A stretch of DNA of 64,000 nt from Labrys miyagiensis (lineage in GTDB: Bacteria; Pseudomonadota; Alphaproteobacteria; Rhizobiales; Labraceae), in assembly GCF_030160835.1 (NCBI RefSeq), contig NZ_BSPC01000028.1, positions 1-64,000 of the forward strand, given 5' to 3'. This document shows positions 40,396 to 48,610 of this stretch, in pieces. Position 1 is the first letter of the stretch; the number at the start of each line of letters is the position of its first letter. Below the pieces are notes generated by a model. That model worked only from the letters and a program-made list of their open reading frames with translations, had not been told where the DNA came from and made no database searches. A program made the position numbers and the translations under genes.

Positions 40396-41925
40396 TTACT
40401 CGGCCGGTGCCAACATCGGCTGGCCGGCGGTGAGACCCGTGGGCTTCTCCAACTGATCGAGGCTGACGCCCGTCGTCTCGATCCGGAAGAGCCAGGTCAC
40501 GATGGCGCCGAGGATCGAAACCACGATCAGCCCGTAGAGCAGCGCCGTGGTGCCGATGGCCACCAGCAGGATCGGGAACAGGAAGGCGGTGGCCACCGCT
40601 CCGATCTTGGCAAAGGCTGCGGCAAAGCCCGCGCCCTTGCCACGAATAGCGGTGGGAAACACCTCGCCGGCGAGTAGGTAGGTTTGCGCGTTCGGGCCGA
40701 GATTGGTCATGAAGTTGAAGAGGATAAAGCCGGCGAAGATCAGCAGCGTCGAAGTGCCGCCGCTGAAGCTCGAGGCCAGCGAGGCGAGGAAGAGGCCGGC
40801 GGCGCAGCCGATGAAACCGAAGACCTGCAGCGCGATACGCCCCACCGTATCGGCGAGCGCCACCGCGAAGAGAATGCCGACGATAAGGAAGCTTGTGGTC
40901 AGGGCCGCGCCCTTCGCCGCCATGATGTCGTTGGCGATGAGGTCGACGATCGAGCGCGGGTGGTCCGAATTGGCGCCGAGCGCCACGGCCAGGATGGTCG
41001 GCGTGAAGATGCCGATGCCATAGGTGCCGAGATCTTGCAGGAACCAGGGCACCGAGGCGAGAATCGTGGCGCGCCTGTTGGTCTTGTTGAACAGCGACAT
41101 CCAGGTGCCACCGTCCTCGCCCGCATGGCCGATGGACTGGCCGTCGCGAGTGGAGAGCTTGATCTCGGCAGGATATTGCGGCTTGCGGATGAGAAGCCGG
41201 CGTACCGCCTCCTCGGCCCTCTTGGTCTCGCCGCGGGCAGCCAGCCAGTTGGCGCTTTCCACGATATAGAAGCGGCCGACCGTAACAATCACGGCGGGGA
41301 TGATGGCGGTGGCGTACATCCAGCGCCAGGCGCTGATCTCGGGCAGCGTCGAGAGTACGGCATAGCCGACGGCGGTACCACCGAGTGCGCCCACGGCCTG
41401 GAAGGCGAAGGCGCCGAGCACGAGTTTGCCGCGGGCCGTGCTCGGAATGCTTTCCGAGATGATCATATGGGCCGTCGGGTAGTCGCAGCCGAGCGCGAGG
41501 CCGAGACCGAACAGGAAAATCACCAGCAGCGGATAGTTTGGGCAGAAGACGAGGCCGACGAGGAAGGCGCAGAACAGCACCATCTCCGCCACGAACATCG
41601 GCTTGCGGCCGAAGCGATCGGAGAGGCCGCCCAGCCACACCGCACCGACCAGGATGCCGGCAAGGCTTGCCGCGCCGATGATGCCGTGTTCGGCGGCTCC
41701 GATGTTGAATTCGTTCGACAGGAGCGGCAGCGCCACGCCTGTCATGAAGACCACGAAGCCTTCGAAGAACTTGCCCGCGGCGGCGAGCGACCAGATCAGC
41801 CACTGCATGCCCGTCATCGGCGCCGACGGCAGTTGCGTGCCATCGGCCCACATGGGCAATTCGTCAATGTGGTCTTGAACAGACCTTCCCTGGGGCTCCT
41901 CTGCCCGTCCTGCTAGATCGACCAT
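40396..41925 (-). CDS. MFS metabolite:H+ symporter, Pho84-like
   Basis: A 509-residue, 12-helix major facilitator transporter. It carries the sugar-porter-like motif GGLSDRFGRKP after helix 2 and the segment GLGLALGCDYPTAHMIISES then STARGKLVLGAFAFQAVGALGG. The latter resembles the GDYPLS...SE...RG...FAMQ pattern of phosphate:H+ symporters. A second motif ADTVGR sits after helix 8. ATG 41925 is chosen because the frame upstream to 42171 has no homology. Together with pstS downstream on the same strand, phosphate or another anion is a reasonable substrate guess, but it is not proven. Confidence 0.82.
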   Translation of the reverse strand: MVDLAGRAEEPQGRSVQDHIDELPMWADGTQLPSAPMTGMQWLIWSLAAAGKFFEGFVVFMTGVALPLLSNEFNIGAAEHGIIGAASLAGILVGAVWLGGLSDRFGRKPMFVAEMVLFCAFLVGLVFCPNYPLLVIFLFGLGLALGCDYPTAHMIISESIPSTARGKLVLGAFAFQAVGALGGTAVGYAVLSTLPEISAWRWMYATAIIPAVIVTVGRFYIVESANWLAARGETKRAEEAVRRLLIRKPQYPAEIKLSTRDGQSIGHAGEDGGTWMSLFNKTNRRATILASVPWFLQDLGTYGIGIFTPTILAVALGANSDHPRSIVDLIANDIMAAKGAALTTSFLIVGILFAVALADTVGRIALQVFGFIGCAAGLFLASLASSFSGGTSTLLIFAGFILFNFMTNLGPNAQTYLLAGEVFPTAIRGKGAGFAAAFAKIGAVATAFLFPILLVAIGTTALLYGLIVVSILGAIVTWLFRIETTGVSLDQLEKPTGLTAGQPMLAPAE

Positions 41926-42149
41926 TATGTGGACTTTCCTATTGGACAATGCCGTAAAATGTATCGCGGCGAAAATTGAGACGAATACGCCCCTATTTCC
42001 GGATTCATGCCTCCGGATGCCCAGTCCCCGGTTGTTTTTGTGACGCTCCAACCTGACAGCGCAATGACAGGGCGTCGGCTGTTCTCGATGAATTGGAAAA
42101 TTGCGCTGCCGGCGAGACCTGGTGGAGCCGCATGATCTTGCGATCGACG

Positions 42150-43226
42150 TCAGGCGATGCGGCCGAACCACAGCATCGATAGGCCCCCGGCAAGCATGGC
42201 GAGTAGCGCGCCGACGCCTGCGAAGATGAACGAGATCTCGGTCAGCCTGCGCTCGCCGACCACCTTGGCGGTCAGCGACTTGTAGACCTTGGCGAGGTCG
42301 TCGGCCGACTGGGCGTTGAAGAACTCGGCATTGGTGGCGCCGGCGATCTTCTTGAGCGTGTCGAGGTCGGGCAATGCCCGCATCGTGAAGCCGCCCATAT
42401 CGACCACGCTGCCCTCCGGCGAGCCAAAGCCCACCGTGTAGACCTTCACCCCATAATTGGCCGCCACCTGCCCGCTCTGAATCGGGTCCTTGCCGGTTGT
42501 AGTCGCGCCATCCGTCAGCAGCACGATAATGGCGTTGTCGTAGGAGCCCGGCGGCACCGGCACATGCTCGGCCCGCGGTTGCTGCGTCTGGTCGTCGAGT
42601 GAGCGATTGCCGGGGCCGGCATTCATCTGCGCTCCGAGCTGGTCCGTTCCTGGGTCGATGGAGCTGCCCGGGGAGACGTCGAACTTTTCGTCGGGAAAGA
42701 TCGTCGCCAGCGAGATCAGAATGCCGTCACCGATGGCCGTGCCACGCCGCAGCTGAAAGCGGTCGATGGCATCGTCGAGCGCACTGCGATCGATAGTGGG
42801 CACCTGCACCAGCAGCGCCGTCGAGGCAAAGGCCACGATGCCGATTTCCACGTTGTTCGGAAGGTCAGCGATGAACTGCTTGGCGGCGGTTTGTGAGGCC
42901 GCGATACGGCTCGGCGCGATGTCCTGGGCGCGCATCGAACCTGATACGTCCATGGCGAGGATCACCAAAGCCCGATTGGACGGCAGCGTCAGGATGGCCG
43001 CGGGCCGGGCTACCGCCAGGATCAGCACGGTCACTGCCGCAAGCAGCAGAGCCGGCGGCAAATGACGGCGCCAGGACAAGCCCCTGCCCATGGCCTGCTT
43101 CACGAGCGCCAGATTGGCGTAGCGCAGGGCGGCCTGTTTTCTGCGCCGCAGCAGCCACCGATAGGCGGCAACCAGCAAGGGGACGAGCAGCAGCAGCCAG
43201 AGGGCGTCGATCCAGATGAAGGTCAC
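42150..43226 (-). CDS. VWA-domain membrane protein (BatA-like)
   Basis: A 358-residue protein with N-terminal membrane helices at about 5-25 and 57-75, a von Willebrand A domain from about 88 to 300, and a C-terminal membrane helix at 333-352. The metal-binding MIDAS is intact: D93-x-S95-x-S97 in AMDVSGSMRAQD, a threonine in the RRGTAIGDG segment and aspartate in VLLTDGATT. It is the last gene of the MoxR-DUF58-VWA set, overlapping the DUF58 gene by four bases. Such sets are thought to be chaperone-like systems for assembly or stress tolerance of envelope or metal enzymes; the client is unknown here. Confidence 0.9.
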   Translation of the reverse strand: MTFIWIDALWLLLLVPLLVAAYRWLLRRRKQAALRYANLALVKQAMGRGLSWRRHLPPALLLAAVTVLILAVARPAAILTLPSNRALVILAMDVSGSMRAQDIAPSRIAASQTAAKQFIADLPNNVEIGIVAFASTALLVQVPTIDRSALDDAIDRFQLRRGTAIGDGILISLATIFPDEKFDVSPGSSIDPGTDQLGAQMNAGPGNRSLDDQTQQPRAEHVPVPPGSYDNAIIVLLTDGATTTGKDPIQSGQVAANYGVKVYTVGFGSPEGSVVDMGGFTMRALPDLDTLKKIAGATNAEFFNAQSADDLAKVYKSLTAKVVGERRLTEISFIFAGVGALLAMLAGGLSMLWFGRIA

Positions 43227-44194
43227 GGCGGCTCCCCCATGCCGGTGGCGGGCCCACTCGCAGCCGAGCCGACATGCGCCGGCATGCCCCCGCCGCTCGC
43301 CAGCCTTGTCCGCGCCTTGCGCAAATCGGCAAAACGCAGGACGGCGTCGATCAGATCCTCCCTGGTCGACAATTCCAGCACGTCGACGCCGGCCCCAGCG
43401 AAGGCCCGCATCTGCGCCTCTTCCGATTTTGCGGCGATGGCCACGAAGCGCCTGCGGAATGCCTTGTCGGTGGTGTCGACAAACAACTGCTCGCCCGTCT
43501 CCGGGTCCTGGAAGGCCAGCAAGCCGAGATCCGGCAACGCCAGGTCGAGCGGATCGACCAGGCGCACGCCGATGCCCTCATGCCGGCGCGAGAGCATCGA
43601 AAGCGCCCTCTCCCACCCTGGCATCGAGATGAAATCCGAAACCACGAAGACCAGCGAGCGGCGGCGCATAATGGCGAGCGAACGCTTGATGAAGGCCGCG
43701 AGATCGGTCTGCGGCGCGCGCAGCAGCCTCGGCCTCGAGAACACCTGCTCGACGAGATGGAGCACATGTCGTCGCCCCGCAGCCGGCGACAGGACGAAAT
43801 CGTCAAGGCCGTTATGAAGGATGGCACCCACCTTGTTGCCGCGGCGTGTCAGCAGGCGGGCGAGCACCGCGGCAAATTCGCCGAGGACCTGACGCTTGCT
43901 CACCGGCCCGCTGCCGAAATCGACCGACGGGCTAAGGTCGAGCAGCAGCCAGGCCGTGACGTCGCGATCCTCATTGTAGATGCGGACATGCGGAACCTGT
44001 GTCCGGGCCGTTACGTTCCAGTCGATGTGGCGCACCTCGTCGAAAGGCTGGTATTCCCTCAGGTCAGCGAGGTCGAGCCCAAAGCCGCGGAAGAGCGTAC
44101 GATAGTCGCCTTGCAGCAGGCCGTCGAGCCGCCGGATGACAGTCCATTCGAGGCGCTGGAGCAGCGCCTCAGGCTGATGCGGTGAGCTTGACAT
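43223..44194 (-). CDS. DUF58-domain protein
   Basis: A 323-residue protein of the DUF58 family that accompanies MoxR ATPases. The hallmark is LREYQPFDEVRHIDWNVTAR followed by VRIYNEDRDVTAWLLLDLSPS, a VWA-like fold. ATG 44194 follows GGAGAG and overlaps the moxR-like stop by 26 bases; the longer frame to 44254 runs through that gene and is rejected. No membrane helix is evident. It probably bridges the ATPase and the VWA membrane protein. Confidence 0.9.
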   Translation of the reverse strand: MSSSPHQPEALLQRLEWTVIRRLDGLLQGDYRTLFRGFGLDLADLREYQPFDEVRHIDWNVTARTQVPHVRIYNEDRDVTAWLLLDLSPSVDFGSGPVSKRQVLGEFAAVLARLLTRRGNKVGAILHNGLDDFVLSPAAGRRHVLHLVEQVFSRPRLLRAPQTDLAAFIKRSLAIMRRRSLVFVVSDFISMPGWERALSMLSRRHEGIGVRLVDPLDLALPDLGLLAFQDPETGEQLFVDTTDKAFRRRFVAIAAKSEEAQMRAFAGAGVDVLELSTREDLIDAVLRFADLRKARTRLASGGGMPAHVGSAASGPATGMGEPP

Positions 44195-45185
44195 GGCTCT
44201 CCAGCGGCTTTTCGGGAGCGGGCACGACCTTGAGGATGCGGGTGATGATGTCATCCGCAGTCACCTCCTCGGCAAGCGCCTCGTAGGACAGCACGATGCG
44301 GTGTCGCAGCACGTCGGCGGTGACGTCGAGGACGTCCTCGGGCAGGACGTAGCCGCGCCCGCGCAGGAAGGCGAGCGCCCGGCCGGCCTCGATCATGCCG
44401 ATCGAGGCACGGGGGCTGGCGCCGAAGCTGATCAGCCGGGCCGTCTCCGCGAGGCCCGCCTGCGTGGGATTGCGCGTCGCGCCCACCACCTTCACCGCGA
44501 ACTGGATCAGCGAAGGATCGACGAAAAGGCCCCTGCTCCGTGTTTGCAGCTCTGCGAGTTGCTCCGTCGTCGCCACCTTCGCCACCGTGTGCATCACTCC
44601 GGTGACGCGCGAGACGATGACGAATTCCTCCTCGGCCGAGGGATACCCGACCAGCGCCTTCATCATGAAGCGGTCGACCTGCGCCTCCGGCAGCGGATAG
44701 GTGCCTTCGGTTTCGATCGGGTTCTGGGTGGCCATCACCACGAACGGATTGGGGACCTTATGGGTCTCGCCGGCAATGGTAACCTGCCGCTCCTGCATCA
44801 CTTCCAGCAGCGCGCTCTGCACTTTCGCCGGCGCGCGGTTGATCTCGTCGGCCAGCAGAAGGTTGCAGAACACGGGGCCGAGCGAGGTGGAGAAATCACC
44901 AGTCTTCTGATTGTAGAGCCTGGTACCCACCAGATCCGAAGGCACCAGGTCGGGCGTGAACTGGATACGCTTGAAGGAGCCCTGCATCGCTTGCGCCAGC
45001 GTGTTGACCGTCAGCGTCTTGGCGAGGCCCGGCACGCCTTCGACCAGGAGATGCCCGCGCGCCAGCAGTGCGACGAGCACGCGCTCGAGGAAGTGATCCT
45101 GGCCCACCACGACCTTCTTCACCTCGTACAGGATCTGTTCCATCAACGAGGCGGCAGCAGCGGCATCATCCGAGCGTTCGGCCAT
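44169..45185 (-). CDS. MoxR-family AAA+ ATPase
   Basis: A 338-residue AAA ATPase. Walker A is EGVPGLAKT (residues 49-57), Walker B is LLLADEINRAPAKVQSALLE, sensor 1 is ATQNPIETEG and the arginine finger region is PLPEAQVDRFM. The C-terminal lid contains GASPRASIGM. ATG 45185 with GGAGA upstream is preferred over the frame to 45299, which crosses the repeat at 45213. It is the first gene of the MoxR / DUF58 / VWA operon and provides its energy. Confidence 0.92.
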   Translation of the reverse strand: MAERSDDAAAAASLMEQILYEVKKVVVGQDHFLERVLVALLARGHLLVEGVPGLAKTLTVNTLAQAMQGSFKRIQFTPDLVPSDLVGTRLYNQKTGDFSTSLGPVFCNLLLADEINRAPAKVQSALLEVMQERQVTIAGETHKVPNPFVVMATQNPIETEGTYPLPEAQVDRFMMKALVGYPSAEEEFVIVSRVTGVMHTVAKVATTEQLAELQTRSRGLFVDPSLIQFAVKVVGATRNPTQAGLAETARLISFGASPRASIGMIEAGRALAFLRGRGYVLPEDVLDVTADVLRHRIVLSYEALAEEVTADDIITRILKVVPAPEKPLESHVKLTASA

Positions 45186-45212
45186 CTGGTTCTCCGTGGT
45201 TGCAGCTCCTAA

Positions 45213-45314
45213 GCAGGTTTCGGAAAAGTGTCCCACGGTTTTCCGATGAGAACCTGCGTCGAAACAAAGACTTAAGCAGGCGAAGCGTTGGTCTGCCAAC
45301 GCAAGTCTGCTTAG
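45213..45314 (-). repeat. Variant dispersed repeat, copy 7
   Basis: It shares the linker TGCGTCGAAACAAAGACTTA with copy 3, but has different hairpins: GCAGGTTTCGGAAAAG...TTTTCCGATGAGAACCTGC and TAAGCAGGC...AAGTCTGCTTA. The family therefore keeps its linker while arms covary. Its end, TGCTTAG, supplies the TAA stop codon of the S1C protease gene. It lies between the protease and the moxR operon. Confidence 0.65.
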
Positions 45315-46333
45315 AGGGGCGACTCTCCGAAAGTTCCACGCATCGCATTCTCGATCGGGACCGCGAAGCCGATGCCGGCAAAGGTGCGCGCGCCCGATGG
45401 ATTGACGATGGCGTCGACGATGCCGATCACCTCGCCATGGCGATCGACCAGCGGGCCGCCCGAATTGCCGGGATTGGCCGCAGCATCGAACTGGATGAGG
45501 TTGGAGAGCCTGGTCTTGCCACCGCCCTCGAACTCCCGCTTCAGGCCGGAGACTACGCCTGCCGATGCCGAAGGCCCGATGCCGAAGGGAAAGCCGACCG
45601 CCTCCACTTCGTCGCGCGGCCGGAGGCCCCGCGTCGAAGAAAGTGTTGCCGGCTGCAGGTCATCTGGAATCTTGTCGGGCTTGAGCAGCGCCATGTCGTT
45701 CTGCTTGTCGGCAGCGGCGAGGTCGGCATTGGCCTGTGTGCCATCGGCAAAGATCACGCGCAATCTTTTGGCCGACACAGCGACATGCAGGGCCGTCAGG
45801 ACGCTGCCCTTGTCGTCGATTACCACGCCGCCACCCACGGAGACGTTCTTATAGCCCGGCAGCGCACTGTTACCCTCGAGGGGCGCGTTCGGATCGCTGG
45901 GATGGGAGCGGTCGTCGGGGCTACCGGACTCATTGGGCGTCATCGGTTCGTAGCCGTCGATGCGCACGACAGACGGAATGATCTGGGCATAGGCAAGCGT
46001 GGAAACCGCAGGCTGCTCGGGCCGGTGATCGAGCGCGTAATTCACTGCCTCGTTGAGCCGGCCCTGCGTCAGCGCCCGCGGGGGTGGCCACAACAGGGCA
46101 TCGGCGCCCACGATGGCAAGGCTCACCAGCGCACTCGCGCCGACGAGCACCTTGCCGCGATGGCGTGTGTAGACATTGTCGGCCAAGAGCCGCGCGCGCT
46201 GGCGCAGCGTGGGGGAGGTATCCTCCCCTGCCCCCGCGATGTAGACGGGTGTTATTCCGTCCGAAGCAATCCAGGGCGACCTGGCGTCTGCCCGGGCCTT
46301 GCCGGACCTGCTGTAGAGTGGCTGCTTCCGCAT
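45311..46333 (-). CDS. S1C (DegP/HtrA-like) serine protease, membrane-anchored
   Basis: A 340-residue trypsin-like protease. A cytoplasmic N-terminus of about 60 residues, rich in Arg, precedes a single membrane helix (about 62-80), so the protease domain is periplasmic. The triad is intact: H183 (SVLTALHVAV), D213 (QNDMALLK) and S291 (NPGNSGGPL). There is no PDZ domain, as in some short S1C members. It sits upstream of the moxR operon on the same strand but is separated from it by a repeat copy. The stop codon is formed by the repeat end. Confidence 0.88.
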   Translation of the reverse strand: MRKQPLYSRSGKARADARSPWIASDGITPVYIAGAGEDTSPTLRQRARLLADNVYTRHRGKVLVGASALVSLAIVGADALLWPPPRALTQGRLNEAVNYALDHRPEQPAVSTLAYAQIIPSVVRIDGYEPMTPNESGSPDDRSHPSDPNAPLEGNSALPGYKNVSVGGGVVIDDKGSVLTALHVAVSAKRLRVIFADGTQANADLAAADKQNDMALLKPDKIPDDLQPATLSSTRGLRPRDEVEAVGFPFGIGPSASAGVVSGLKREFEGGGKTRLSNLIQFDAAANPGNSGGPLVDRHGEVIGIVDAIVNPSGARTFAGIGFAVPIENAMRGTFGESPL

Positions 46334-46489
46334 GGCTGAAGTCCGCTCAAGCTACATCATATCCCGATAAGCTAGGTATGCCGATGCGTTTTCGCCAAGT
46401 GAATTCGTTAATAGTGCGGTGCTGCTCTCTCAAACGTGACTGACTGCCCAATCGTTAAGCAGCAAGAATAGTCCCGGAAATTGGGTCTC

Positions 46490-46790
46490 CCGGTCAATCT
46501 ACATACCCGGCATGTGCGATTGCTGCGACTGCATGGCGCTTGCCACCATCACCGGCCCGGTATGGTACCACCGTAACATTACTATCGCCGATGCAGCCCC
46601 TTGTCTGCGTTGCCGATAGAGAGCCCCGCGATCCCCCGGTCACTTGATGGATCCAGAAAGCAGAAAGGCCACCCGAGGGCGGCCAGTCCATCATTGTCAC
46701 TGTCGCGCGAGCTTCGAAGCCCCGTCAGGCCCGGCCGGTCATCAGGGCGCCATCCGGCTTACGGGTAACGGTCTAAGACGACACCGGGTG
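46490..46790. ncRNA. Candidate structured RNA region, unidentified
   Basis: Within the 480-base gap 46334-46813 lies a GC-rich stretch with several stems: CTATCGCCGATGCAG / CTGCGTTGCCGATAG (46582-46619, a few mismatches), GGCCACCC / GGGCGGCC (46667-46684) and a GGCC/CGCC-rich segment at about 46720-46755. No protein frame with signals is present. It does not match tmRNA, RNase P, SRP RNA or a cobalamin riboswitch by eye. I cannot decide the strand, and it may be only intergenic palindromes. Confidence 0.25.
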
Positions 46791-46813
46791 CTTCAGTGAG
46801 AGCAAGAAAGCTG

Positions 46814-47305
46814 TCAAACCTCGTTCAAGGGTACGCCCAGGCCGACCTTCACCCGATCCATGGCCACGAAAGTGCGGAAGCGCTTGATGTTGGGATTGGC
46901 GAAGAACAGCCGGCGCGTCAGGCCTTCATACTCGGTCATGGAACCGACATTCAGGATCAGCACGAAGTCGGTCTCGCCGGCGACATAGTAGCATTGCTGC
47001 ACCTGCGCCTCGGCAAGAAAGCTCCGCTTGGCTTCGTCGATCAGGTCGACGCGTTCGCTCTCCAGATCGACATTCACGACGATGGTCAGGCGCTGGCCGA
47101 GGCGCGCGGGATCAAGCACAGCGATATTGGCTCGGATGAAGCCATCCGCTTCCAGCCGCTTGATACGCCGCTGTACGGCCGGCGCCGACAGATTGACGCG
47201 CTCGCCGATCAGGCGCTGCGGCGTCTGATTGTCCCGCTGCAGGATCGCCAGAATGGCGATGTCGAAGCTGTCGAGTTCGGGGGAGGAGCGAAACGATGAC
47301 GGCAT
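46814..47305 (-). CDS. Lrp/AsnC-family regulator
   Basis: A 163-residue regulator. The N-terminal helix-turn-helix (about 10-55) contains RLIGERVNLSAPAVQRRIKRLEADGFI, and the C-terminal RAM/ACT-like domain carries QVQQCYYVAGETDFVLIL, the amino-acid-binding hallmark. ATG 47305 gives the normal family length; the TTG start at 47344 is less likely. It faces the dpaL operon across about 100 bases, so it probably activates that operon in response to an amino acid, as Lrp-type local regulators do. Confidence 0.88.
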   Translation of the reverse strand: MPSSFRSSPELDSFDIAILAILQRDNQTPQRLIGERVNLSAPAVQRRIKRLEADGFIRANIAVLDPARLGQRLTIVVNVDLESERVDLIDEAKRSFLAEAQVQQCYYVAGETDFVLILNVGSMTEYEGLTRRLFFANPNIKRFRTFVAMDRVKVGLGVPLNEV

Positions 47306-47404
47306 GGCAGCAGGACGAAACAAAATTGCAGAATGAGCACCCAAACAGAGCGCCTTTTTCTACTCGTTCGCAATAATATTTCGTCGGAACCTGGAGAGCC
47401 CGTC

Positions 47405-48610
47405 ATGTTTCTCGTCAACTCCCATACCGACTATGGCAAGCCTCTGGAGGCCGTCGATGCGCTGACACTCGGCCCCGACGGTGCCGACGAGGTTGAGCAT
47501 TTCCTTGCCGTTCGCGACAACCATGCGCCGACGCCGCTGCAAGCTCTTCCCCATTTGGCTCGCCGACTGGGCGTCGGCGCCGTCCTCGTCAAGGATGAGG
47601 GACGGCGTCTCGGGCTCGGGAGCTTCAAGGCGCTCGGGGGTGCCTATGCCGTGGTCCGGCTCGTCCTGGAGGACACCGGCCGACAGCTGGGACGGTCGGT
47701 CGCGTATGAGGAACTCTTCTCACCCGTCCTGCACGCCACCGCCGCCCGGATGACCTTTGCCTGTGCGACAGACGGCAATCACGGTCGATCCGTGGCGCAG
47801 GGCGCCCAACTCGTGGGTGCCAGGGCGGCGATCTTCGTGCATGCCGGGGTCAGCGAGGAGCGCGTCGCCGCCATTGCGCGCTTCGGAGCCGAGATGATCC
47901 GTGTCGACGGCACCTATGACGACTCGGTTGCCGAGGCAGCCAGGATCAGCGCCGAGCGAAATTGGACCGTCGTCTCCGATACCTCCTGGCCTGGATATGA
48001 GCGCGTGCCAAGCCTAGTGATGCAGGGCTATACCACCATCGTGCGCGAAGCCATGCGGCAGATGAGCGAGCCTCCGACCCATCTTTTCATCCAGGCCGGG
48101 GTCGGCGGCATCGCAGCCGCTCTCGCCGGCCATTTCCGGCTGCTGCTCGCCAAGGCCGCTCCCCGGGTCGTTGTGGTCGAGCCTTCTCTCGCCGCCTGCC
48201 TGTTCGCCAGCGCCGAAGCGGGGCATCCGGTCAAGGTCGAGCATGGGGCGCCGACCGTGATGGCCATGCTCGAATGCTACGAGCCCTCACTGGTTGCCTG
48301 GCGTATCCTATCCCGCACCGCCGATGCCTTCATGACCGTCACGGACGAAGAGGCCATTGCTGCCATGAACCGGCTCGCAAGGCCCGAAGGAGGCGATCTG
48401 GCCATTGTCGCCGGCGAGAGCGGCTGCGTCGGGCTCGCTGGTCTCCTGAACGCATTGGGGAATGAAGAAGCGCGGCGCGCCCTCGATTTCGATGACAAAG
48501 CGAGAATTCTGCTCGTCAACACCGAGGGGGCCACGGATCCGGCGCGCTATCGAGAACTGGTCGGCCTGCCGCCTGAGGAGGTCGTTGCAGGCGCGAGGAT
48601 GGGAGCATGA
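47405..48610 (+). CDS. dpaL: 2,3-Diaminopropionate ammonia-lyase
   Basis: A 401-residue fold-type II PLP enzyme. The cofactor lysine is K75 in GLGSFKALGGAYA, the phosphate-binding glycines appear in QAGVGGIAAALAGHF, and TFACATDGNHGRSVA holds the substrate loop. The overall pattern (TPLQALPHLARRLG, then VAGESGCVGLAG) fits DpaL/YgeX, which converts diaminopropionate to pyruvate and ammonia. ATG 47405 follows GGAG; the frame to 47333 is not needed. It heads a three-gene operon with two M20 hydrolases, overlapping the next gene by four bases, comparable to the E. coli yge cluster. Confidence 0.9.
   Translation: MFLVNSHTDYGKPLEAVDALTLGPDGADEVEHFLAVRDNHAPTPLQALPHLARRLGVGAVLVKDEGRRLGLGSFKALGGAYAVVRLVLEDTGRQLGRSVAYEELFSPVLHATAARMTFACATDGNHGRSVAQGAQLVGARAAIFVHAGVSEERVAAIARFGAEMIRVDGTYDDSVAEAARISAERNWTVVSDTSWPGYERVPSLVMQGYTTIVREAMRQMSEPPTHLFIQAGVGGIAAALAGHFRLLLAKAAPRVVVVEPSLAACLFASAEAGHPVKVEHGAPTVMAMLECYEPSLVAWRILSRTADAFMTVTDEEAIAAMNRLARPEGGDLAIVAGESGCVGLAGLLNALGNEEARRALDFDDKARILLVNTEGATDPARYRELVGLPPEEVVAGARMGA

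Noticed and set aside
40684-41916. 410-codon plus-strand frame opposite the MFS gene
   Set aside because: Asp/Glu/Arg/His-rich antisense of membrane helices; the minus strand encodes a standard 12-helix transporter.
46490-46790. Known RNA (tmRNA, RNase P, cobalamin riboswitch) in the structured gap
   Set aside because: The conserved cores of these classes (tag reading frame, RNase P core segments, B12 box) are not present.
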